Assembly: GCF_003073045.1 (NCBI RefSeq)
Contig: NC_037602.1
Location: 3,472,001-3,536,000, forward strand
DNA: 64,000 bases
Source: Pomacea canaliculata
Taxonomy: Eukaryota > Mollusca > Gastropoda > Architaenioglossa > Ampullariidae
Reading direction: 5' to 3'
Part shown: piece after piece, positions 48,201 through 60,698 of the stretch
Layout of the letters: the number at the start of each line of letters is the position of its first letter
Numbering within the stretch: the first letter of the stretch is position 1
Notes under the pieces: generated by a model
Database searches by the model: none
The model's input: the letters and a program-made list of their open reading frames with translations, nothing else
What the model was told of the DNA's origin: nothing
Translations under genes and position numbers: made by a program

Positions 48201-51200
48201 TTTGACTTCTCTCAATACCCACAGTCATGGCAAACCGTCTGCAGTTACAACTGTGGACCATAGGCATATGTTTCAGAGATGTGTTTCAGTTGACCTCCTG
48301 ACCTCACTCCAGTTACAGGGTTAAGCAGCGCTTCTGACTCATAGCATCCCTCGTAACATTATAGCTCAAAGAGTTTGTGTGATCGACTTCATGGTAGGTC
48401 ACCGCCTCGGCTTTCTTAGATCCCAGACTGTTTTATATTATTTTTTAAAATATAATCAGAGCTTGTGGTGTTTAAGGAGTGCAATGCCAGGACACAGAGA
48501 GAGGCTATCGTTGTGGGCCATGCCTCCTGGAATGACAGGGGACGGAAGTCGCCGTGGATGCACTCCCTTGGTACGGAAGTGCTCCGACAACCCATGCTTT
48601 CCCGGCGTACAATGCGTGGACTCGCCTGGGGGCGCCATATGCGGGGCATGTCCGACAGGCTACACAGGCAACGGCACCGTCTGCGTGGACATCGACGAGG
48701 TTGGTGATGTTACTGACCTCTCCCCTCTCTCTCGCGCAATTGTTTCTTTTGTTTTCCTGCTGTCACACACACAGATGTCTATCGATATAAATGTATATAT
48801 ATATATGCACACATTTATGTCAGAAAGTAGACTTTAGGTCTGTGTTTGGAATTTTGGTTAGTGTACCAAGAAGTTGTCCCTTGTTACAGCTTGATGGTTA
48901 TTGTTACTAATAAAATGCAGAATCTGTGTATGTGGTCTGAGTGCTACCTCATAATGTTTACAAGGGTTTAATGAGTATGTTAACTTTATACTAGTGTCTG
49001 TACAGTCGCCCTTGCGACAGAATGGCCACGTGCCGGAACCTCAGTCCGGGCTTCACGTGCACCGCCTGTCCCCCTGGTTACACCAGCAACAACGTGCAGG
49101 GGGTGGGCATAGAGGAGGCCCAGCGTCAGAAACAGGTAAGAGCATGCACACACACATGGCTATAGATTTTTAAAAATGTTTATTTATCTACGTAGACAAT
49201 CAAGTAGTAGTGAAAGAACATAATGATGATGTCAAAGACAACGTCGACGACGACGATGGTGATGATGATGTAGGATTTTTGCTGTGCAGGTGTGTGAAGA
49301 CATTGATGAATGCAGGGATGGCAACAATGGCGGGTGCGTTCCGAATTCTCGGTGTATAAACATACCGGTGAGTAAATACTGCTGTACACACTCACAAGCA
49401 CACACTCACAATCACACACACAAACGTATGAACAAGCATGCGTACACACACAGACACACCGACACGCCCACACAGATATGCTAGGTGCTTTTACATATGG
49501 CTTTTCTCCTTACCTCAGCTTTCAGCCTAAATCTCTGACCTCCTGTGAATTTCTAAAATTTTCCATTCAGCAATATTTTATGATTATTAGCAATTGTTGT
49601 AGCATTATTAGCATACTGTTAAGCCTAGAGAGAATTGTTCATTAAAAAGTATAGTTCACAGCACATCCCTTTAATTTTGCTGTTTAGGGTTCATACAGGT
49701 GCGGGGATTGTCTTCCTGGTTACCAAGGAGACCAGATTAGGGGATGTGTCCAGGACGGGACAGTTTGTCCTGACGGAGTCACTCACTGTGCCGACAACGC
49801 CAAGTGTGTCAGGATCAGTGGGTTCAGTGGCTACGGGTGTCAGGTGACCACAGGCACACTAACCATGACACAAACACACTAACCATGACACATCATTTAT
49901 AGACAAATCGTATTATGAAGGAACACGCGACTGTCGAAGCTATTTCCACCAATAAGTTTTTTTTAATTAAATAGGATGAATAATTTCCTAATATGTTTTG
50001 TTTCCTTTATTGACATGTCTTAGCGGTGATTATGTCACCTGAACGGAAAAATAAAAATATGTTGTAAACAATCTGTTGTTCAGTGTAACGTCGGCTTTGC
50101 TGGGGATGGCAAGTACTGCTACAGGGACACGGACTTGGATGGAATCCCAGACACTGACCTCCCCTGCTCAGGCAGACGATGTCGAAAGGTAATTGAGCAA
50201 GAAAAGTCACTTTGGAGCAAGTGAGACATCTCTGTCACCTCTTGCTACCTGTGGATTCACTCGTGTCCTTCGGAATTCTATTTAGTTAAAGGATTAGTGG
50301 GTTTCAAGACAGTCGTCGAGATAGTTCATCAGAACCTTCTAAACGTCTTGGCTGCTGGGAGAGCTGGTAACATTAAATAATTAGGCATATGATGAAATCA
50401 CGAAATGATCTCTTCCTGTGCAATATGATTTTTGAAGACCTATTTCTCAAACAGTGGAAGAGATTTGTAGAAATAGTTTACTCTGAGCTTTACCCAGTCA
50501 TAAACAAAAGATAGCACCATACTAGTAGTTTAAACTATAACAGTTGAATGCGTAATGTAAGATGATTTACTACACCGTTTCCAGGACAACTGCTTGCTGG
50601 TGCCTAACAGCGGGCAGGAAGATGCCGATGGTGACCAAATTGGCGATGCCTGTGATGATGACATGGACAACGACGGAATTATCAATAACCCGGTGAGCAT
50701 TTTCCCTAAACATAATTGTGCCGACCGTTAGAAAATGCGTTGTATGAATAGAAAAGAATGTATCTCCTTCAATGGCTTGTTCAGGACAACTGTCCGCTGG
50801 TAGCCAATCCAGACCAGTCAGACACGGAGGGGGAGCCCGACAAACGGGGCGACGCCTGCGACAACTGCCCCACCGTCCCCAACCCTGATCAAGTGGACAC
50901 GGACGGCGATGCCATGGGAGACATCTGTGATCCGGACATCGACAACGATGGTAAGACCTGGCAGCTGGAGGTAAAGTGGTCCTGACATTCGATGCTGATA
51001 TGCTGCTGAAGGTCAGAAAGAGGCCTGCTAGTGAAAACGATTAATAATTGGGAAACACAACACTTGCGAACATGCATGAGGTCGGTGCGTCCGTTGATGA
51101 GTATGCTCGTGCATGCCTGACTGTTGTGTTGTTTGTGTTTTGAGGAATTCTCAACGAGCAGGACAACTGCGTGAGAGTGGTCAACCCTGATCAGCGCGAT

Positions 51201-54200
51201 TCTGATGGCGACTCGGTGGGTGATGCGTGCGACAACTGCCCAACAGTCCCAAACCCTAATCAGGTAAAAGAAAATTCAAAAAGAAGACTAATAAATATTG
51301 ACAAGTTAGAAAAGCAAACAGTTAATCTCGAATGATAATGGATGCTAACAAAGGTCTGCGGAGGAAGCAGAAAAAGGAAGGAAGAAAGGATGAGATCTGT
51401 CAGTTTTCACCAGACTCCTCCAAGTCCAAAGGGTTTTAGTCTGCTGTTCATTTTTTAAAAACGAAGAATAATAAATAATGTCTCATTTTATCAAATTCAT
51501 TGTAGAAAATAAAACTAGACTAGATCCTGAAAGCTTGTTTCTGTTGTGCATTGCAGTCCGATATCGACAGCGATCTTGTCGGCGACGCCTGTGACACCAA
51601 TGAAGACAGGTTGGAATCTTGAAATTCTAAAACAACAAAAACAATATAGCGAAAGTTTACAGAGAAGAATTCATAGTAACAGAAAAATGAGTCCTCAGAA
51701 AGACAATCCAATTAGCCAATGAAATATCAAAAATGGAATTATACGGTTAGCTGCTATTTCTTTGCATGAATCCACCAAGTACAAAATTTGAAGCAAAAAA
51801 AAAACAAAAAAACAAAAACAAAAACAAAAAAACCAAAACAACCAAACAAACAAATAAATAACAGTTTAAGTCCCAGGAAAGATTACTTTTGGTTGTAAAA
51901 GTCGTATTTTAATGGAGTGGTATTCGTACTTCTAGAGACAAAGATGGAATTCAAGACAACATGGACAACTGTGTATACATAGCAAATTCCGACCAGCTGG
52001 ACACTGACCGTGATGGTCAAGGTAAAACTCATTTTTGTATAGCAGGTCAACATCAGAACTCAAAATTTCTCTGTTTGTTTGTGACAAAATTAGTTTAGGG
52101 CCGTTACTGAGTGTACGGTGTCCTCGACTGACAATACAATTTACTTATTTTGATTTACTCTAAAAGCGTTTCGTAATCTCTGTGATAATGATAAAAAGAA
52201 GGATGTAGACGACGATGATTATTAGGGCGATGAAAGTAAGGAAGAAGCAATGCTGCTCATTTTCTGATTAGTGACCTGTTATGATAGCAATCTTCATTAT
52301 TTCAGTGACTGGATACATTGTTGAGTAGCTCTACACATTGCAATGAATGTTTTGATTGTGACGGTACGTGTAGCAGTCAAAGTTTTATAAAACAAATCAT
52401 CTCCATGGGATAGAACGACATGGTCTCAGGCTGACAGACACAGACTGACTGTACGGGGAACCTGATGCCGGTGTCTGGAGATTACACACATCCCAGTCCC
52501 TCCGTGTGAAACTGCACTTATTGGCAACTTTGTTTTTAACCAGGTGATGTGTGCGATGATGATGACGACAACGACACAATTAAAGATCCCGACGACAACT
52601 GCCCTCTGATTCCTAACACAGACCAGAAGGACTCTGATGGTATGTACTTGTGAAATACTGGTCCTGAGGACAGTTTGTCATACATTTTTACATACTCTTT
52701 TTTACTTCTACTTCTACTCTTTCTGTTTGTCTTTCTGTCTGTCATTTAAGCTCACAGTCTTTGCTACCAATGCTGCAATTATCTTTATGAGCCTAAGTTA
52801 TGAAGTAATGAATGAGAAAATTGTTTCCTAGGGCACAATCAAGAACTCGATGAAAAGCATCTTGATTTCGTAGCACATGCAATCCCTAGACCCCGCGAAA
52901 AACTGTTAAGTGGTCTTTGACTGCAATATCTTCCTCTCCTTTCTGTATGCTATGGCTATCACAAATAAATGTTTACTATCTCTAGGAAGAGGGCTAGGAG
53001 GTTCAATGAAATATAAATTATCAAACAAATTATGGACTTAACAACCTGATATACGAATTTGACCACTGAGAGGACTTGCAGGCGACGGCCGAGGTGACGT
53101 GTGCCAGAAGGACTTCGACGGCGATGGCGACGAGGACGATACCGATGTCTGTCCAGATAACGGCGAGATCTTCGCAACCGACTTCAGAGCGTTCCAGACC
53201 GTCGTACTCGATCCAGAAGGTGATTCGCAGATTGACCCCAACTGGATCGTCCTGAACCAGGTCAGCAATGTTGAAGAACTGAACGTAGAAAAAGTTTGCC
53301 GTTGCATGCTGAGTTTATTTATTTTTGGCAAAATGCTGCTTTCTAGCCATTTCTCACTTTGTGTTGTTTTTATCTTTGACACGAGTAGTTTTGTCTTAAC
53401 GCGAAAGAAATACGATATATGACCAACATGTTCTCTAAAGAAGGTTTCCATTTATGAGAATTTTCTTCTTTATTGTCTATTTTCGTGACATTTATTTTAT
53501 CGGCTTCTCTATTCTCTAAGACTGTCTTAATTTGAAGTTAATTTTAATTTTTATCCGCAAAATGATTGCTTAATGTTGCTGATTCTCAATATTCGTAGTT
53601 ACTTGTGATAGTGTTGAGCACACTGACATTATCCTGCTCATGACAGCTGTATTTTTCGTTTCTTGATACAGGGTGCAGAAATTGTGCAGACGATGAACAG
53701 TGATCCAGGCATCGCGATAAGTAAGTTCAGTAAATGTGTTCCCCGTTATAATCCTTTCCTATTGTTGCCGTATGTTTTTATTCTCTCTTAACATTTTCGA
53801 TGTGATATGCAATGCATATAGTATAGCCTGGAATCTTCATCAAAGACGATTCGGACATCCTGATCGGTATACCTGAGAAAAGGTATGTATGTCTTCCTGC
53901 AGGTTACAACTACTTCGGGGGCGTGGATTTCAGTGGCACCTTCTTCGTGAACACTGAGGTAGACGATGACTACGCCGGCTTCATCTTCAGTTATCAGAAC
54001 TCGTCATCCTTCTACGCCGTCATGTGGAAGAAATCCACCCAGACATACTGGCACCCCAACCCTTTCAGAGCAGTCGCTGAGCCGGGTATTCAGCTGAAAC
54101 TGGTGAAATCCAACACAGGGCCTGGCGAAATTTTGAGAAACGCGCTTTGGCATACTGGAAGCACTACAAACCAGGTGAGAGATTACCCCCCCGACGACCA

Positions 54201-55730
54201 CGATAATTACCACCACCACCACACACACTACACACCACCAAACTTTGAATGAAATCTACCATGGTAACAGTGTTTCATATACTGGAAGTAAAAGGGATAA
54301 GAACACTAGCCAAAGTAAAGCTAATTACTAGCTTTATCACCTGTGGATAATTTTCAGGTGAAGCTGCTGTGGGTAGACCCGCGCAATGTGGGCTGGAAGG
54401 AAAAGACAGCTTACAGATGGGAGCTATACCACCGTCCTCAAGTTGGATTTATCAGGTGGGAAATTTGTCAGATTTTGTTTCCGAATTCCTCTTTCAGCGC
54501 TTGCTCATGCAAGAAAAGAAACGAAGGAACATACTACCAGCCGTTAAAAACAATCTATTTGTTCAGTAACTTTTTGTCATTTTTTCTAAGCTCCTAACTA
54601 GAGAAACAGGTTTACGTTTAGGCAGTAAAAATATTTGTTTGGTTAATATTTATTCGAAATTGAACTATTTCCAGACAAGTAAAGGAAAGATAACTTTAAC
54701 ATTATAGGAATAATGTGTATTATTATTATCTCCCTTGAATCGTTTGTCCCATGAAATATCTAGGTCTGCCCCTGCCAAAGCAACCTCAGCAATTGAAATT
54801 CAATAAATATGGGAGATTTGTTTTGAATTAACAAATTTCTATTAAATGAATCAAAACAATAATTTAAATATTAAGGAACAGTAAAGGAATGTCCATTACG
54901 GAATACGAGTACATGACGGTACAGACACACTGGCTGCTCATGGCTCATCTGCAAGAACTGCGGTCACTCTGAGGACAGCCATGGTCCAGACAGGCTGGAG
55001 GTGTATACTTAAGTGTTAAGAAATTGTGGTGAAACTACCAAAATAGTGGACTAATTTTTAAGTTGACATTTTTGTGGCCCGGTGTTATAAATATCTCAAT
55101 GACCATTGGCAGAAGAAAGGTTGGGCTTACAGGCTCTTCTCTCAGATTGTATTTTATTCAAGATTTTACCAAGACAGTCATAGCAAGCATTCAAACAAAA
55201 GACACACGGCTACCGAGGTTTACAACCTGTCCAGAAGATTGATTGATTGATTGGTTGATTGATCAGGGTTCTGCTCTATGAGGACACTGACCTGGTAGCC
55301 GATTCGGGAAACATTTACAACTCTGATTTAAAGGGAGGTCGCCTTGGTGTGTTCAGCTTCTCCAAGGAGATGGTCATCTGGTCCGATCTGGTCTACCGAT
55401 GTAATGGTGGGTAATATTTATGTCACATACTCTGCTCTTGGGATGACAATATCCCAAGCGCTCTCTCATCAGCTCTAACACACTCGTCTCTACAGACACA
55501 AATAAGCCGCTAGCTGCTAGAACAGGTTGAGACTATAATGTCAACAATCCTACAATTTATTTGATCAGTTTTAATATTTTCTTTCTTTGGTTTCCTCCCA
55601 CCATACTCTTTATTTGTGTAAGTAAAGAATGCTGTCTATGTTATAGTGAATAATCGAATCTGTTGCAGATTTCATTCCTCAAAGTGTTCTGGACGAAGTG
55701 CGTGATAATGACTACACCTACGACGAGTAG
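39170..55730 (+). CDS. Tsp: Thrombospondin, group B (TSP4/COMP-like), about 24 exons
   Basis: Exons: 39170-39242 (candidate signal peptide), 44408-44654, 45230-45443, 45808-46045, 46453-46562, 47307-47361, 47890-48080, 48477-48699, 48995-49135, 49290-49367, 49688-49843, 50084-50188, 50585-50692, 50785-50950, 51145-51263, 51557-51609, 51936-52021, 52544-52639, 53082-53260, 53672-53720, 53903-54174, 54358-54455, 55267-55406, 55669-55730. All phases match except in exon 48477-48699, which lacks one base near 48526. Order of domains: laminin-G-like TSP-N, coiled coil with a Cys pair, six EGF-like repeats, Ca-binding type 3 repeats, TSP-C. There are no type 1 repeats or von Willebrand C domain, hence group B: a secreted, probably pentameric, calcium-binding matrix protein. 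The body from exon 7 on is certain; exon 1 and the exon 2 borders are tentative. The false duplication lies in intron 1. Confidence 0.93.
41772..41871. other. Assembly gap (100 N)
   Basis: Exactly 100 N, the conventional length for a gap of unknown size. The sequences on the two sides overlap by about 4 kb, so the gap is probably negative in length. Confidence 0.99.
41872..46000. other. False duplication, copy 2 (contig start right of the gap)
   Basis: This is the mirror case of copy 1: poor near the gap (41.9-43.5 kb) and clean from about 44.3 kb onward, where intact thrombospondin exons 2 to 4 are read. The right boundary is approximate, because copy 1 is too corrupted there to align by eye. 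Confidence 0.8.
44408..47361 (+). other. Thrombospondin TSP-N domain and oligomerisation coil
   Basis: Exons 2-4 carry the laminin-G-like N-terminal domain, with [20 protein letters not shown] in exon 2 and [20 protein letters not shown] in exon 3. Exon 5 (46453-46562) has heptad-like text [19 protein letters not shown], the coiled coil that multimerises the protein. Exon 6 (47307-47361) ends it with [13 protein letters not shown], whose two cysteines are placed like the inter-chain disulfide pair of group-B thrombospondins. Confidence 0.8.
46797..46975 (+). mobile_element. tRNA-derived SINE (copy B) in thrombospondin intron 5
   Basis: Head: gcggtctggtggcgcaac, gcgcctgtcac, gggttgggtgac, and B box ggttcagctctc. 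Body: ctgttctttctctgcat, ggcatttgtttacagggctg, ctgccttgccgtgataaggc. It matches the minus-strand copy at 30320-30495 along its length and lies between exons 46453-46562 and 47307-47361. Confidence 0.75.
47890..49843 (+). other. Thrombospondin EGF-like repeats 1-6
   Basis: Repeats start [69 protein letters not shown] and [15 protein letters not shown]. Two are preceded by the DIDE calcium-binding signature (48691-48699 joined to 48995, and 49299-49310). Repeats 1-3 share the same NPC.PGV.C.D core and look like duplicates of one module. The exon 48477-48699 reads RGYRCGPC in one frame and PPGMTGDGS in the next, so one C is missing near 48526. Confidence 0.9.
49851..49890. repeat. Short tandem repeat
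   Basis: cacactaaccatgacacaaa is repeated about twice with a period near 21, directly after the exon ending at 49843. Confidence 0.7.
50084..53260 (+). other. Thrombospondin type 3 calcium-binding repeats
   Basis: Nine exons (50084-53260) encode the Asp-rich aspartate-cysteine wire, with repeated DNCP.V.NPDQ.D.DGD..GD.CD units, for example [20 protein letters not shown] and [20 protein letters not shown]. The last exon runs into TSP-C with [20 protein letters not shown]. No RGD is present in these repeats. Confidence 0.93.
51795..51861. repeat. A-rich (AAAAAC)n low-complexity run
   Basis: An interrupted run of A with single C or CC, ending in aaacaaacaaataaataa, inside a thrombospondin intron. 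Confidence 0.9.
53672..55730 (+). other. Thrombospondin C-terminal lectin-like domain
   Basis: Five exons encode the jelly-roll TSP-C domain: [99 protein letters not shown]. The final exon ends DNDYTYDE with stop TAG at 55728-55730. These are the most conserved parts of the family and make the call secure. Confidence 0.96.
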
Positions 55731-56248
55731 TTCCCATGCTGCGCACCAGTTTGTTTGTTTGGGGGGAGGGGGGGGTTAGTTATTTTTTTATATTTTTATT
55801 CTCAAGATGGCGGCCCTTCCGCCTTATAAGCACAATGTTTTAACATTTCCTCTAGTTTCACTGCGTGACTTCTCGACGCTGAACTGTGTGAAGGACAGAA
55901 GACCAGAAAAAAAGAATGTTTAGAAGTATGCCTGACAAATGTTGTTTCTTTGTTTTACTCTCTCGTAATCCTTTATTTGTTAATTTTAATTAATCACTCC
56001 TCTCGTTCACTCAGTTTAAGTTGTCCGTTGTGTCTTTTTTCTTTCGATCTTTCCTCTTTCTTTCTATTTGTTTTTATTTTGAAAGTATTTTGAAAGTAAA
56101 TCAGAAGCTTGCCCTTGAAGGGGAAACTGACCATTTTCTTCATTATCTTAACAATCTTGATGTTAGCTCTCTGCCAGCTGGGACTAAGCAATGCTGGTGT
56201 TCATTTTTTGGGGGGAATGTCTCTGACAGAAAGGGACATCTTCCTCAA

Positions 56249-56254
56249 ATAAAT
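56249..56254 (+). terminator. Candidate polyadenylation signal of thrombospondin
   Basis: AATAAA about 520 bases beyond the stop codon. Further AATAAA hexamers follow near 56391 and 56614, so the 3' end is not fixed. Confidence 0.4.
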
Positions 56255-56839
56255 GTTTCGCTTAAGAAGGCGTCGTTGTTTGCACACACACACACACTTT
56301 TTTCGTGCATAGCTTTATATTTTCCTATAAGCAATCTTTTTTACCTGTTGTGCCTGGGCATGTAAATGTGTTTGTTCTCCTGGACCAAAGCAAAATAAAC
56401 AGCTTTTTTCTCTACATTTTGTTCACGTGTGAATGGTTCAGGCTTTTCGTCACTCACATTTGCAGACGAGCACACTGTTCACCTAAAAGAAAAGCTCTAA
56501 TTATCCTATTGTGGAGGACTTTATTCTGTGTTTGGTAGAGAATTTCTGTATCAGAAATGCAAGATTCTGCCCACCACTGATCATCAGTTTAAAAAAAGGG
56601 CGATGATCATCTTGAATAAAATGTACGGCGAATAAATTCTCGGAGGAGGAGAAGCAAACGACGTAACACCCGATTGCTTGACATTTCCACGCTTTAAAGG
56701 GAAGTAATCGTTGGAAGAATAAGTCCTAAGGGTTCCCGTGTTCTCTCCCTTATGTATTCTTTCATTTACGCACAGGGTTGAAAATTGTACTATGACACTA
56801 TAGCATCCATCCTATGCGATGGCCTCGGCATAGTCTACA

Positions 56840-57090
56840 GGTATCGATTTGACGACGCTGGCTATGGCCCCGCCTTCATTGTGTAATATGAAAGGTTACG
56901 CCCCCGTCCGTTTATTTAAGAACAGACTTAAGCAACCAAGCAACACTTCTGTCTATATTTTTTACTTTCCTGGTGTTTTATATATTTGTTCAATTTATTT
57001 TTTTCTTCTTTTTTATTTATTATTTTTTTTTTTTGGCTGCGCAATGTGCATTCTTCTGAATTACAAATAGACATCACCATCATCATCATC
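56840..57090 (+). mobile_element. Possible LINE 3' remnant (weak)
   Basis: The frame APPSLCNMKGYAPVRLFKNR resembles the 'P.SLR......F.S.LK' tails of non-LTR retrotransposon polyproteins, and a catcaccatcatcatcatcc tail follows at about 57073-57092. No other part of the element is seen. Confidence 0.25.
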
Positions 57091-59022
57091 CTCTCCCCCC
57101 TTCATCGACTTTTGTACAACTGTTCTGCACAAAGACATGCATCGCTGCATACAGGACCTTGACCCTGGCAGTGTCACGAAGACTGAGTCCTGTCCTCAAT
57201 CTAGTGTAGGCTGCGCGATCATTGGGTCACGGGGCATGTAGGAGACGTGACTGTGCTGCAAAAGAATTGCGAAAGAGCGCAGCCACTCTCAGGTAGTTTC
57301 TAGTGCGTGTCATGGTTTTGTTACCTGCAAGTGGGAGCACCTCAACTGTCTATGCTTCACTGCACCTGCGGGCAGTGACATGTCTTTTTTTGGTGTCTGC
57401 TTTATTAATGCGGTGAGGGCGTTGAACATTGCCCACGAAAGTGGTAATGTTGGATGGTGCAACTTGACATGGGTTATAGGGCTAATGGTCGTGGCTGTAG
57501 ACTGTAGACTTGTTGCAGGAGTGGTTGCTGACAACATAAAAGGACGCGACACTAATACTAGGATGGGGTGGGTCACAGGTCTGTCAGGGACTGTGACGAA
57601 TATACAAACCTAAGCATTCTATAGTGTTTTATATTAATACCAGTAATTTTTAACTTAATTCTTTTTTTAAGAATTCTCGCTCTCTCCTTTGATGTGATGC
57701 CTTATATTTGTTAGAAAAGTCTGGTAATTTATTCTTCCCCTGAACATAGTGTTAACAAGATGTAAAACAAAGAATACTTTGTTCATTCTGCCACCTGCGT
57801 TACTATAAAAATGTCATCGTATTTTTCTTCCCACTCATAATGTCACTGCCTCTCTCCTCTCTCTATATATATATATCTTCCTTCTTTCCTCAAAATCACC
57901 TCTGTGTGTGTGCGCGAGCGAACGCGTCTCTTCTTATCACCTGTCTTTACTCGACAATCAGGTCTCGAGTGCAGCTACCCGCAATTCGTGTTCACATTAC
58001 TTTGCAAGGTGAAGCTTGCGCAAACACTGATTGTAGAATCAGTAGGTCAAGTAGAACAGGAACTTCGAAAAATATGTGTGAACGAATAACAGTATCAGCT
58101 ATCACTTTAATGCACCATAGCTAGCCAGGTGGTGTTCCTTGTAATTAAAGTGCGCGCTACCTGAGCATGGAGGTGGAGTGTTGATTCAGGGTGTAGCATG
58201 CATATTATCACTTAAGGGATAAATAAAAATATTTATTTCCTTCGCGTAAAATTTTTATGACAGTCTTCGACAGTGAGTGTGCGTGTGTGTGTGCGCTGAT
58301 GTGTACGTACGTGCGTGTGTGCGTGCGTGTGAGAGGGAGGAATAGATGTTAAAGGCAGGAAGTGTTGAGAACATCAAAGAGACTAAAATGTTTGGAACTT
58401 TAAATTTAGTCTCTGTTTATTCTCTGTAGGTGTAATCTTCCACATCAGTATATAGTATCTCTGGTCTGACGCCCTTTCCAGAATCAAAGTTCTTCTTCCA
58501 GCCATAGCTTGACATATATATATATGCACTTTCCACCAATCCTTGGCTTATTACCAATCCTTTGTTGGTAGGTGGGAATGGGTGGGTAGAACGCTCAACA
58601 GTGGGGTGTCTCATGTTTTCACGAGCACGAGCTACAACCCTGAACATTTCAGACATAAATACATCAGACATGCTACGGAGCAAGTTTTTTTTTCGTAGCA
58701 AATGCTCGTGATTGTGAATTATATGATTCAATTCAGCTGTGTCTACGGTCTGGAACAATGCAATTTGCCGTTGTTAAGTATATTCGACTGGAAATAATTA
58801 CTCCGTGTATTACCTCTCTGTTCTTTTCAGAGATTATTCAGGCATGTAAATACATATTAAATGATATAAATGACTGTTAGATATTCACCACAGGCGTGCA
58901 AGATGCACTTCATCCGCTACAAAAAGGGTGAACCAGTTGCTTAGCAACGTATATCACAGCTGGGATGGATTTAGGAGAATGCAGTTAAAGCGATCAAAGA
59001 AAGACTTCAAGACGAGAATTCT

Positions 59023-59131
59023 CCGTCCTGCATACCGTAAGGCGTGCGCCCGCCATGACCACGTGGTCGCTGATGTTTGATACCAACTATCACATCCTTC
59101 ATGGGCGCACACCTTACGGTACACAGGACGG
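59023..59131. repeat. Long imperfect hairpin (arms about 33-36 bp, loop about 40 bp)
   Basis: The left arm at 59023-59058 begins ccgtcctgcataccgtaagg and continues cgtgcgcccgccatga. The right arm at 59099-59131 is its reverse complement with a few mismatches and a short bulge (ccgtcctgtgtaccgtaagg...tgcgcccatga when reversed). The loop includes ccacgtgg. It could be a foldback/MITE remnant or a structured RNA; there is no other evidence. Confidence 0.7.
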
Positions 59132-60021
59132 CGACTATCGGCTTGATTGGCCTGTAAATAGACTACAGGTTTGACCTGAATTTCATCATAAATTAGTCCT
59201 GGATCGATTATAGTGGGTCGACAACTTACCCTCGCGTCTTGCAAGTAAAGCCTCGGACTGCATAAATCTATTTTTACGATCATGTACTCTATATTTGCCT
59301 TTAATGCCTGGATTTTTGCTAGAAGATTATCATTATAATAAAATAAGTGTTTCAGATCATGTACTTCTATAGCAAAACACGATTATTTCACAAATACGTT
59401 CCTTTAAAGTTTTATCAGTTTGCGCGAGGGTTGGTCTTTAACATCAATGGACTGTGACACGGACCCAGTGTGCAGCGAGGAGTGAGAGCCGCTCGTTGTG
59501 TCATCAGTCGAGGAGTTATTTCCGTCCTACTCTACCCCTCGGTGGACTCCGGTATGTAGTCCAAGTCTTTATTGCAACCTCTTAGACACTGCCTCAAGCG
59601 GATATTGTAACATTAGAGTTTCAGAAGCCATAGTCCTCTCGTTTACAGTTCTGTTTCGCGAGTCAAAGACTGTCTTCTGATTTTGGTTGAAGTACCTGTG
59701 AAACATGTGCTTGGTTTGAATTCTCTAAAAGGTAAATACAACAGTGAATGATGCTTTGAATAAGTTTTAATTTTTGCTTTACTCAGCTAACAGTAGACTG
59801 TGCAAGTGCTTCGCTTGTATTGAAGAGCACTGAACAGAGTAGCTTTGTAGCTAGATCATGGGTCTGATGCATGAAGTCAAGTTTAAGAACTAAAAAAGTG
59901 CAAAATATGTCTTAGAAATTTATGAGGCCAGTTCTTGCCTATTCAGGTGTGAGTATGCGTGTATCTAAGTGGGGATGTAAGGCAGGTGAAATATATAGTT
60001 TAGAGTAGCATTTCTGATAAA

Positions 60022-60111
<90 letters not shown>
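60022..60111. repeat. (ATT)n microsatellite, about 30 units
   Basis: An uninterrupted 90-base run of ATT. Confidence 0.98.
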
Positions 60112-60474
60112 GCTTTTTCTTCAGATTTCCCATTTAAATGAACAACATTAAATGTCTTCTTTTTCTTCCTTTATATCTCTCTATCCCTGATGCTTCTTTT
60201 GTATTTAATTAAACTATGAGCTGGAAGACAATAGGAGCATTTAAAGATGTGGAGATGATTTAAAGGAATGAGAACGATTCGAACTAGCGTGTTTACTTAT
60301 TCAAACATCGACTCAAGACTTGTTAGCTGTTGGACTTCTAGTTCTAGTCGATTTGTTTCATCTCGCTGATCTTGTATGAAGCGAACCAGGAGAGAGTAGG
60401 AAACTAAAATCAGATCTTTTACTCAAAAAGCTATTGACATCTTGAACAACAGCTTGTTCATAAACCCACACAAA

Positions 60475-60698
60475 AATCTGACAATTCAAAGGAAAATTCG
60501 CTTCCCCTCTCGACCAAGGAGTCTGATAGTTTTGCATCTTTCAAGAAAAATCTTAAGACTCACTTGTTTAAACTTTTTTGAAGTTTTCATTTGACCTGCA
60601 GTTTGGTGGCTGCTGGGATCACCGCGCATTGAGCGCATCTTTGTGATGTGGATACTAGCGCGTTATAAAACTACATCATCATCATCATCATCATCATA
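60475..60698 (+). mobile_element. 3' end of a non-LTR retrotransposon (LINE)
   Basis: The frame at about 60505-60582 reads LPLSTKESDSFASFKKNLKT followed by HLFKLF and a stop. This is the typical C-terminal tail of LINE reverse-transcriptase polyproteins. A short 3' UTR with tgagcgcatctttgtgatg and tactagcgcgttataaaac follows, ending in an (ATC)n tail at 60674-60697, as expected for 5'-truncated LINE copies. The family is not named. Confidence 0.6.
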
